Part shown: one piece after another, positions 50,317-57,501 of the stretch
Position numbering within the stretch: the stretch's first letter is position 1
Layout: each line of letters starts with the position of its first letter
Assembly (NCBI RefSeq): GCF_021729885.1
Contig: NZ_CP063401.1
Span: 2,968,501-3,032,500 of the forward strand
Direction: 5' to 3'
Source: Devosia sp. SL43
Lineage (GTDB): Bacteria; Pseudomonadota; Alphaproteobacteria; Rhizobiales; Devosiaceae
DNA length: 64,000 bases
The notes under the pieces: generated by a model
What the model was told of the DNA's origin: nothing
Seen by the model: only the letters and a program-made list of their open reading frames with translations
The model's database searches: none
Program-made: the position numbers and the translations under genes

Positions 50317-50690
50317 TTGTTTCCATAGAGGTCTTCGAACACGGCGACCGAGCCATAGGCCTCGTGGCGTGGTTCTTCGAGGAACTTGACCCCGCGTCCG
50401 ACCAGGGCAGCGTGATCCTTGGCAAAGCTGGTGGTGTTGAGGAAGAACATCACCCGCCCACCACCCTGGTTGCCCATTGCGGCGCGCTGTGCCTCGCCAT
50501 CGACTTTGGCCAGCAGCATCTGAGCGCCCGAGCGGCCCGGCGGGGCGACGACGACCCAGCGCTTGCCGCCGCCCATGTCATTGTCAGCGATGAGGTCGAA
50601 CCCCACCGTGTCGCAGTAAAAGGCGATGGCGTCGTCATAATCGGCGACGAGCAGGGTAATGGTGGCAATGGATAAACTCATGCCACGCAT
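50289..50690 (-). CDS. VOC (glyoxalase/dioxygenase) superfamily protein
   Basis: 133 residues in a single VOC beta-alpha-beta-beta-beta unit pair: ITLLVADYDDAIAFYCDTVG, GKRWVVVAPPG, and the metal-side VAVFEDLYGNKWDLIEPKG. The start is ATG 50690 with GAGGTG at good distance; ATG 50681 is an alternative. Reaction unknown; such proteins are glyoxalases, fosfomycin or bleomycin resistance-like proteins or simple dioxygenases. Confidence 0.88.
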   Translation of the reverse strand: MRGMSLSIATITLLVADYDDAIAFYCDTVGFDLIADNDMGGGKRWVVVAPPGRSGAQMLLAKVDGEAQRAAMGNQGGGRVMFFLNTTSFAKDHAALVGRGVKFLEEPRHEAYGSVAVFEDLYGNKWDLIEPKG

Positions 50691-50793
50691 GGATCACCTC
50701 TCCAGCGGTCCGGTCAAGCCAAGGATTGGCCCGCCGAACGGATCATTTCAAAACCGTCCAATCCTGTGGAACGCTGTTCTGCCTGTCATCAGA

Positions 50794-50809
50794 TTGACCA
50801 AATGGTCAA
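50794..50809. promoter_or_regulatory. palindrome in the promoter region of the second dpp-type operon
   Basis: TTGACCAAATGGTCAA: perfect 7-bp arms around two bases, 98 bases before the binding-protein start. Likely a regulator site; no regulator is adjacent. Confidence 0.45.
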
Positions 50810-50906
50810 ACTCTCCCATTGCCATCCCTTGGATTCTACGCTTTGGTGGCGCCCAAGCCCCGGTTGGCAAGCCGGGAGCGTAAAAACTATTCGGGAGACA
50901 ACAATC

Positions 50907-52502
50907 ATGAAATTGATGAAAACGCTGCTCGCAGCGACCGCCATGCTGGCGCTCGCGGCTGGCGCGGCCCAGGCCAAGCAGCTGATTTATTGCTCGGAAG
51001 CTTCGCCCGCCCACTTCGATCCCGGTCCGCTGACCGGCGGCAACGACTTCGATGCGTCGTCGCACACGATCTATAACCGCCTCGTCGAGTTTGCTCCGGG
51101 CACCACCGAAGTCATTCCCGCGCTGGCCGAAAGCTGGGAAATCTCGGAAGACGGCAAGGAATACACCTTCAAGCTCCGCCCCGGCGTCAAGTTCCACACT
51201 CAGCCCTACTTCACCCCCACTCGCGACCTGACGGCAGATGACATCATCTTCTCGTTCGAGCGCCAGTGGAAGGAAGACAATGCCTGGCATGCCTATCTCG
51301 AAGGCATGACCTGGGACTACTTCCAGGGCATGGACATGCCCAAATACCTCGCTTCGATCGAAAAGGTCGACGACCTGACCGTCAAGTTCGTGCTCACCGA
51401 ACCGAACGCGCCGATGCTGGCGAACCTGGCGATGGACTTTGCCTCGATCGTCTCCAAGGAATATGCCGACCAGCTCGAAGCTTCGGGCGACATGGCGGCC
51501 TTCTCGACCCAGCCGGTCGGCACGGGCCCGTTCCAGTTCACCGACTACCAGCTCGACACCGTCATCCGCTACACCGCGTTCGCCGACTACTGGGAAGGCA
51601 AGCAGCCGATCGACGACCTGATCTTCGCCATCACCACCGATGCCTCGGTGCGCGCCCAGCGCCTGATCGCCGGCGAATGCGATATCATGCCCTACCCGGC
51701 GCCGGCTGACATCGAGACCCTCAAGGCCGATGCCAACCTCAGCGTCATGGAGCAGGAAGGCCTGAATATCGGCTACATCTCCTACAACACGACGGAGCCG
51801 CCGTTCGACAATCCGGACGTGCGCAAGGCCCTGACCATGGCGATCGACAAGGCCGCCATCATCGAAGCTGTGTATCAGGGTGCTGGCCAGGACGCCAAGA
51901 ACCTGATCCCGCCGACGATGTGGTCCTATGACGATGCGACGGCCGCCGACGTCTACGATCCGGAAGCCGCCAAGGCCGCTCTCGAAGCTGCTGGCGTGAC
52001 GGGCCTGACCACCGACCTGTGGGCCATTCCCGTATCGCGCCCCTACAATCCGAACGGCCAGCGCGTTGCCGAACTCATCCAGGCCGACTGGGCCGCGATT
52101 GGCGTCACCGCCAACATCGTGACCTACGAATGGACCGAATATCGCGAGCGCGGCAAGCAGCCCGACCGCAAGGGCCCATTCATGATCGGCTGGACCGGCG
52201 ACAATGGTGATCCGGACAACTTCTTCGCCACGCTGTTCTCGTGCTCGGCGATCGGTGTCTCGAACTACTCGGCCTGGTGCAACGAAGACTTCGAAGCGGC
52301 CATCCAGGCTGCCAAGACGACCGCCGACCAGGCAGAACGCGCTGCGCTCTACACCACGGCTCAGGAAATCTTCAAGGCCGAAGAGCCTGCGATCACCCTG
52401 GCTCATAGCCGCGTGTTCATGCCGATGAAGAAGACCGTGCTCAACTACGCCATGAGCCCACTCGGCAATCACAGCTTCAAGGGCGTGGACGTCGCCGAGT
52501 AA
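50907..52502 (+). CDS. dipeptide-type ABC transporter substrate-binding protein (DppA type)
   Basis: 531 residues from ATG 50907. Signal peptide MKLMKTLLAATAMLALAAGA. Family 5 landmarks: LIYCSEASPAHFDPGPLTGG, YTFKLRPGVKFHTQPYFTP, YNTTEPPFDNPDVRKALTMA and FMIGWTGDNGDPDNFFATLF. The last, with the flanking Asp, follows DppA closely, so di- or short peptides are the likely ligand. First gene of a complete five-gene importer operon. Confidence 0.93.
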   Translation: MKLMKTLLAATAMLALAAGAAQAKQLIYCSEASPAHFDPGPLTGGNDFDASSHTIYNRLVEFAPGTTEVIPALAESWEISEDGKEYTFKLRPGVKFHTQPYFTPTRDLTADDIIFSFERQWKEDNAWHAYLEGMTWDYFQGMDMPKYLASIEKVDDLTVKFVLTEPNAPMLANLAMDFASIVSKEYADQLEASGDMAAFSTQPVGTGPFQFTDYQLDTVIRYTAFADYWEGKQPIDDLIFAITTDASVRAQRLIAGECDIMPYPAPADIETLKADANLSVMEQEGLNIGYISYNTTEPPFDNPDVRKALTMAIDKAAIIEAVYQGAGQDAKNLIPPTMWSYDDATAADVYDPEAAKAALEAAGVTGLTTDLWAIPVSRPYNPNGQRVAELIQADWAAIGVTANIVTYEWTEYRERGKQPDRKGPFMIGWTGDNGDPDNFFATLFSCSAIGVSNYSAWCNEDFEAAIQAAKTTADQAERAALYTTAQEIFKAEEPAITLAHSRVFMPMKKTVLNYAMSPLGNHSFKGVDVAE

Positions 52503-52526
52503 GGCGCCGGCATAGCCAGCAAACAG

Positions 52527-52561
52527 GAGCCTCGGTCCGGCAATACCGGAACGGGGCTCCG
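52527..52561 (+). other. hairpin between DppA-type and DppB-type genes
   Basis: GGAGCCTC/GGGGCTCC outer stem (one G-T pair) continuing into a TCCGG/CCGGA inner stem with a CAATA loop. No T-run. It begins 24 bases after the binding-protein stop, in a 184-base gap. Confidence 0.7.
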
Positions 52562-52686
52562 ACATTTAGAAGAGCAGGGCCAGGAGATGCCGGTCAACGG
52601 CACCCCAAGCGAGCCCCGCCGCCTCAGGAAACGTCAGCGATCCGGCTCGGTTTCCAGCCCGGAACGCCAAGGGTAAAGACCCGCAC

Positions 52687-53694
52687 ATGCTCAACTACGT
52701 TCTGCGCAGAATTGCGCTTATCGTGCCAACGATCATCGGCATTTCCATCTGCGCCTTCGCCTTCGTGCGCGTGCTGCCGGGCGACCCGATCCTCGCCATG
52801 GCCGGCCAGCACGGCGTGACGCCCGAGCGCTACGAAATCCTGCGGGAACAGTTTGGCTATAACCTGCCTATCTGGCAGCAGTATTTCAATTATCTGGGCA
52901 GCGTGCTGCAGGGCGATTTCGGCATTTCGCTCGCCACCAAGCGCCCTGTCATCACCGAATTTCTGACGCTGTTCCCCGCCACGATCGAGCTCAGCCTCAC
53001 CGCGATGTTCCTGGCCGTGCTCATCGGCATTCCCGCCGGCATCTTCGCCGCGGTCAAGCGCGGCTCCTGGTTCGACCAGGCCACGATGGGCGTGGCGCTG
53101 ACCGGCTATTCGATGCCGATCTTCTGGTGGGGCCTGCTGCTGATCATCTTCTTTTCCGGCTATCTCGGCTGGACCCCGGTTTCGGGCCGCATCGCGCTGT
53201 CCTTCTTCCTCAAGCCGATCACCGGCTTCATGCTGATCGACACGCTGCTCTATGGCAACTGGCCGGCCTTCGTCTCCGCTTTGCGCCATCTCATCCTGCC
53301 GGCAATCGTTCTGGGCACCATCCCGCTCGCGGTGATCGCCCGGCAAACCCGTTCGGCCATGCTCGAAGTGCTGGGCGAGGACTATGTGCGCACAGCCCGT
53401 GCCAAGGGCCTTTCGCCCCGCCGCGTGGTCAACGTGCATGCCCTGCGCAATGCGCTGATCCCCGTCATCACCACGATTGGCCTGCAGGTCGGCCTGCTGT
53501 TGGGCGGCGCCATTCTCACCGAGACCATCTTCACCTGGCCGGGCATCGGCAAGTGGATGATCGATTCCATCTTCAAGCGCGATTACGTGGTGGTGCAGTC
53601 CGGCCTGTTGATCATCGCCCTCATCGTCATGGCGGTGAACCTGGCCGTCGATCTGCTCTACGCCTTCATCAATCCGCGCATTCGGGTACAATAA
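52687..53694 (+). CDS. dipeptide-type ABC transporter permease (DppB type)
   Basis: 335 residues, N-terminal membrane anchor (YVLRRIALIVPTIIGISICA), RVLPGDPILAM, then five further membrane segments and EAA loop GEDYVRTARAKGLSPRRVVN. ILTETIFTWPGIGKWMIDSI is the DppB signature. Followed after one base by the DppC-type gene. Confidence 0.94.
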   Translation: MLNYVLRRIALIVPTIIGISICAFAFVRVLPGDPILAMAGQHGVTPERYEILREQFGYNLPIWQQYFNYLGSVLQGDFGISLATKRPVITEFLTLFPATIELSLTAMFLAVLIGIPAGIFAAVKRGSWFDQATMGVALTGYSMPIFWWGLLLIIFFSGYLGWTPVSGRIALSFFLKPITGFMLIDTLLYGNWPAFVSALRHLILPAIVLGTIPLAVIARQTRSAMLEVLGEDYVRTARAKGLSPRRVVNVHALRNALIPVITTIGLQVGLLLGGAILTETIFTWPGIGKWMIDSIFKRDYVVVQSGLLIIALIVMAVNLAVDLLYAFINPRIRVQ

Positions 53695-53695
53695 T

Positions 53696-54595
53696 ATGGC
53701 TCCCACCACAGAACCCGTTGCCGCAGCCAAGCCCGCCTCGGGCCTGCGCGAATTCTGGTACTATTTCTCGGTCAACCGCGGCGCGGTGATCGGGCTCACC
53801 GTCTTCGCGCTGCTGGTGCTGACGGCGATCTTTGCGCCGTTCATCGCGCCCTATTCGCCAGACATCCAGTATCGCGACGCCTTGCTCAAGCCGCCCATCT
53901 GGGACGCTGGCAGCGATCCGCGCTTCCTCCTGGGCACCGATCCAGTTGGCCGCGACATGCTGAGCCGCCTCATTCATGGCGCGCGCTATTCCCTGTTCAT
54001 CGGCTTCTTCGTGGTGATTGGCGCCCTGTTCGTCGGCGTCATCCTGGGCGTGCTGGCGGGCTATTTCCGTGGCTGGGTCGACGTCGTGATCATGCGCGTC
54101 ATGGACATCATCCTGGCCTTTCCGTCTCTGCTGCTGGCCTTGGTGCTGGTGGCGATCCTCGGGCCGGGCCTGTTCAATGCCATGATTGCCATCGCCATCG
54201 TGCTGCAGCCCCATTTCGCCCGGCTGGTGCGTGCTGCTGTCATGGCCGAGAAGAACCGGGAATATGTGACGGCAGCCAGGCTCTCCGGCGCCAGCCATAT
54301 CCGGCTTATGCTCATCACCATCCTGCCCAATTGCCTGGGCCCCATCATCGTGCAGGCGACGCTGAGCTTCTCCAATGCCATCCTCGATGCGGCGGCGCTC
54401 GGTTTCCTGGGCATGGGCGCGCAGCCGCCGACCCCCGAATGGGGCACCATGCTGGCCACGGCGCGCGAGTTCATCCTCAAGGCGCCATGGGTGGTGACCT
54501 TTCCCGGTCTTGCCATTCTCATAACGGTGCTTGCCATCAACCTCATCGGCGACGGCCTGCGCGACGCCCTCGATCCCAAGCTCAAGAGGAGCTGA
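53696..54595 (+). CDS. dipeptide-type ABC transporter permease (DppC type)
   Basis: 299 residues, cytoplasmic N-terminus about 30 long, then LLGTDPVGRDMLSRLIHGAR, the DppC signature, and the EAA loop REYVTAARLSGASHIRLMLI. Six membrane segments. It forms the pore with the DppB-type permease. Downstream ATPase starts 4 bases after its stop. Confidence 0.94.
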   Translation: MAPTTEPVAAAKPASGLREFWYYFSVNRGAVIGLTVFALLVLTAIFAPFIAPYSPDIQYRDALLKPPIWDAGSDPRFLLGTDPVGRDMLSRLIHGARYSLFIGFFVVIGALFVGVILGVLAGYFRGWVDVVIMRVMDIILAFPSLLLALVLVAILGPGLFNAMIAIAIVLQPHFARLVRAAVMAEKNREYVTAARLSGASHIRLMLITILPNCLGPIIVQATLSFSNAILDAAALGFLGMGAQPPTPEWGTMLATAREFILKAPWVVTFPGLAILITVLAINLIGDGLRDALDPKLKRS

Positions 54596-54599
54596 GACG

Positions 54600-55442
54600 A
54601 TGCCCCTGCTTGATATCAAGAACCTGACCGTTTCATTCGACACCTCCATCGGCCTGTTCAAGGCCGTCGATGGCATCGACGTGTCCGTCGACAGCCGCGA
54701 AGTGCTGGCCATTGTCGGCGAAAGTGGCTCGGGCAAGTCCGTGGCCATGCTGGCAGTGATGGGGCTGTTGCCCGCCACGGCCACCGTGACCGCCGACAAG
54801 ATGGAGTTCGAGGGCATCGACCTGCTCAAGATGAGCCCGCATGAGAAGCGGCAGATCATCGGCAAGGACATTGCCATGATCTTCCAGGAGCCGGTCGCCA
54901 GCCTCAATCCCTGTTTCACCGTCGGTTTCCAGCTCGAAGAAGTGCTGGGCAAGCATCTGGGTCTGCATGGCCGCGCGGCACGCGACCGGGCTGTGGAACT
55001 GCTCAATCTGGTCGGGATCAAGGATGGCGCCGAACGGCTCGGCGCCTTCCCGCATCAGATGAGTGGCGGGCAATGTCAGCGCGTGATGATCGCCATGGCG
55101 ATCTCGTGCAATCCAAAGCTCCTGATTGCCGACGAGCCGACGACCGCGCTCGACGTGACCATCCAGCGGCAGATCCTCGATCTCCTGGTTCGTCTTCAGG
55201 CCGAACACGGCATGGGTCTGATCATGATCACCCATGACATGGGTGTCGTCGCCGAGACCGCCGATCGTGTGATCGTGCAGTACAAGGGGCACAAGATGGA
55301 GGAGGCCGACGTGCTGTCCCTCTTCGAAAGCCCCAAATCCAACTACACGCGGGCGCTGCTATCGGCTCTGCCGGAAAACGCGGTGGGCGATCGCCTGCCG
55401 ACAGTGTCCGACTTCGTGTTCGAACCGGCGCCGGGAGTTTGA
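54600..55442 (+). CDS. dipeptide-type ABC transporter ATPase (DppD type)
   Basis: 280 residues from ATG 54600 ([18 protein letters not shown]). Walker [16 protein letters not shown], signature [15 protein letters not shown] (Cys in place of the usual Arg), Walker [13 protein letters not shown]. It is shorter than usual DppD (about 320) because the oligo_HPY Cys tail is missing, unlike the first operon. Still complete in the catalytic core. Confidence 0.92.
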   Translation: MPLLDIKNLTVSFDTSIGLFKAVDGIDVSVDSREVLAIVGESGSGKSVAMLAVMGLLPATATVTADKMEFEGIDLLKMSPHEKRQIIGKDIAMIFQEPVASLNPCFTVGFQLEEVLGKHLGLHGRAARDRAVELLNLVGIKDGAERLGAFPHQMSGGQCQRVMIAMAISCNPKLLIADEPTTALDVTIQRQILDLLVRLQAEHGMGLIMITHDMGVVAETADRVIVQYKGHKMEEADVLSLFESPKSNYTRALLSALPENAVGDRLPTVSDFVFEPAPGV

Positions 55443-55444
55443 CC

Positions 55445-56275
55445 ATGGCCACTCCCGTCCTCGAAGTGCGCAACCTGACGCGCGACTACGTATCGTCAGG
55501 CGGTTTCCTGCGGCCCGCCAAGATGGTGCATGCCGTCAAGAGCGTGAACTTCACGCTTGAGAAGGGTAAGACCCTTGCCGTGGTTGGCGAAAGCGGATGC
55601 GGCAAGTCGACCCTGGCGCGCATGATCACGCTGATCGACCCGCAGACCTCGGGCGAAATCCTGATCGATGGCATCTCGGCCAGCGCCGCACACGTGACGC
55701 GCGAACTGCGCCAGAAGGTCCAGATCGTGTTCCAGAACCCCTATGGCTCGCTCAATCCGCGCCAGAAGATCGGCGACGTGCTGGCCGAGCCGCTGCTGCT
55801 CAATACATCCATGCCGGCCGCCGAGCGGCGCGACAAGGCCATGGCCATGCTGACCAAGGTCGGCTTGGGCCCCGAGCACTTCAATCGCTACCCGCACATG
55901 TTCTCGGGTGGCCAGCGCCAGCGCATCGCCATTGCGCGAGCCTTGATGCTCAATCCGAGTTTCCTCGTCCTCGACGAACCGGTCTCGGCGCTGGATCTCT
56001 CGGTGCAGGCGCAGATTCTCAACCTGCTCAAGGATCTGCAGGACGAGTTCGGGCTGACCTATGTGTTCATCAGCCACGACCTTTCGGTGGTGCGCTACAT
56101 CGCCGATGAGGTGATGGTGATGTATTTCGGCGACGTGGTTGAGCACGGCACGCGCGAGGAGGTGTTCGGCAATCCGCAACACGCCTATACGCGGACATTG
56201 TTTGCCGCGACGCCCAAGTCGGATGTGGCGAGCATCAAGGCGCGGTTGGCGAAGAAGGCAGCGTTGGCGGGGTAA
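55445..56275 (+). CDS. dipeptide-type ABC transporter ATPase (DppF type)
   Basis: 276 residues from ATG 55445 (MATPVLEVRNLTRDYVSSGG), 2 bases after the DppD-type stop. Walker [15 protein letters not shown]-loop IVFQNPYGSLNP, signature FSGGQRQRIAIARAL, Walker B LVLDEPVSALD. Like its partner it lacks the Cys-rich C-terminal tail. Last gene of the operon; the family B repeat follows after 4 bases. Confidence 0.93.
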   Translation: MATPVLEVRNLTRDYVSSGGFLRPAKMVHAVKSVNFTLEKGKTLAVVGESGCGKSTLARMITLIDPQTSGEILIDGISASAAHVTRELRQKVQIVFQNPYGSLNPRQKIGDVLAEPLLLNTSMPAAERRDKAMAMLTKVGLGPEHFNRYPHMFSGGQRQRIAIARALMLNPSFLVLDEPVSALDLSVQAQILNLLKDLQDEFGLTYVFISHDLSVVRYIADEVMVMYFGDVVEHGTREEVFGNPQHAYTRTLFAATPKSDVASIKARLAKKAALAG

Positions 56276-56279
56276 TTCC

Positions 56280-56409
56280 GCCACGCCCTCGTGGTTCGAG
56301 GCTCGCGAAGGGATCGCACCTCACCATGAGGGCTACTGTTAGCTCGATGTACCAACAGCCCTCATGGTGAGGTGCGCTTCTTCAGCGCCTCGAACCACGA
56401 GGGCGTGGC
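56280..56409. repeat. long inverted-repeat element, family B, copy 2
   Basis: 130 bases between convergent genes. Outer arms GCCACGCCCTCGTGGTTCGA and TCGAACCACGAGGGCGTGGC are perfect; inner arms GCACCTCACCATGAGGGCT and AGCCCTCATGGTGAGGTGC are perfect. The sequence corresponds to the copy at 38583 outside a variable centre. Possibly a bidirectional terminator here. Confidence 0.88.
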
Positions 56410-56416
56410 ACAATGG

Positions 56417-57448
56417 CTAGCCCACCACCACCCGCCGTCCCTCATTGGCCGACCGCATCATCGCATCGATCAGCCGATGCACCCGCAAAGCCGTATACCC
56501 GGTCGACACCGGCGCGCGCCCCTCACACACCGCATCTGCGAAATCGGCGATCTGTGCTGCGTGCCAGTCGAACGGAAACGCCATCGGATCGGCGCCGCCG
56601 CCGCCCTGGCTGGCTTCGCCTTCGGTGATGGTCTGGCCGTCCATGGTGCGGATGGTCAGGTTGCCTGCGGTCAGCGTCGCGCTGGCCCTGGCGAAGTTGA
56701 GCGTCAGGCTTTCCGGGCCACCAGGGAAGCTGGCAGTGGTCGCCATCACCGCGCCCACCGCGCCATTGGCGAATTCGAGACCAGCGCTGACGAAGTCCTC
56801 GGTCTCCATCTGGTGCAGCCGCGTGGTCTTGGCCATGGCGGTCACGGCGCTGACCTCGCCGCACAGGCTCAGCATCAGGTCGAGCGAGTGGATGGCCTGG
56901 GTGATGAGCACACCGCCACCATCCTGCTCGACGGTGCCGCGGCCGGGCTGGTCGTAATAGCCCGCCTGCGGGCGCCACCAGGGGACGACCAGGTGCACCG
57001 CTTCGAGTGGGCCGAAGCGTTCTTCGGCGACCATCTGCGCCAGGATTTTCGACGCACGGCGGAAGCGGTGCTGGAAGATGATGCCGAGCGTGACACCTGC
57101 AGTGTCGCACGTGGCGACGATGCGCTCGGCGGCGGCGAGGGTGCGCTCGACCGGCTTTTCCATCAGCACGTGCTTACCTGCCTTTGCGGCTGCCGCGACG
57201 ATAGCCTCGCGGGCGTTGGGCGTGGTGAGCACAAGGACCGCTTCGACCCGCGGATCGGCGAGCAGGGCCTCGTAGCTCTCGGCGGTGGGAAAGCCGTAGG
57301 TGGCGCAGAACTGGTCGAGCTCGCTACGGTTGCGCCGATAGACGCCGACCACCTCGATGCTCTCCTTGAGTGATTGCAATGCCAGCGCATGCGGCTTGGC
57401 ACCCATGCCGGCGCCGATCACGGCCAGCCCGAAAGGTTTGGTGGTCAT
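56417..57448 (-). CDS. Gfo/Idh/MocA family oxidoreductase
   Basis: 343 residues from ATG 57448 (MTTKPFGLAVIGAGMGAKPH), behind GGGAGAA. Rossmann GAGMG, catalytic LMEKPVERTLAAAERIVA, then IIFQHRFRRASKILAQMV and GGGVLITQAIHSLDLMLSLC with the conserved His. An upstream extension in frame is Arg-rich and unlikely. NAD(P)-dependent oxidoreductase on an unknown sugar. It is not obviously tied to a transporter here. Confidence 0.92.
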   Translation of the reverse strand: MTTKPFGLAVIGAGMGAKPHALALQSLKESIEVVGVYRRNRSELDQFCATYGFPTAESYEALLADPRVEAVLVLTTPNAREAIVAAAAKAGKHVLMEKPVERTLAAAERIVATCDTAGVTLGIIFQHRFRRASKILAQMVAEERFGPLEAVHLVVPWWRPQAGYYDQPGRGTVEQDGGGVLITQAIHSLDLMLSLCGEVSAVTAMAKTTRLHQMETEDFVSAGLEFANGAVGAVMATTASFPGGPESLTLNFARASATLTAGNLTIRTMDGQTITEGEASQGGGGADPMAFPFDWHAAQIADFADAVCEGRAPVSTGYTALRVHRLIDAMMRSANEGRRVVVG

Positions 57449-57501
57449 GGTGATTCTCCCGCTATTGCGCGGTCCTCTTACCACTGATGCGGGTTTTGCG
57501 A

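Noticed and set aside
50289-50690. Fosfomycin or bleomycin resistance gene
   Set aside because: The VOC fold is shared by many enzymes, and no resistance-specific residues or context could be shown.
50748-52565. 605-codon antisense frame over the DppA-type gene
   Set aside because: Mirror of a strongly biased real gene; same reason as for the alpha-mannosidase antisense frame.
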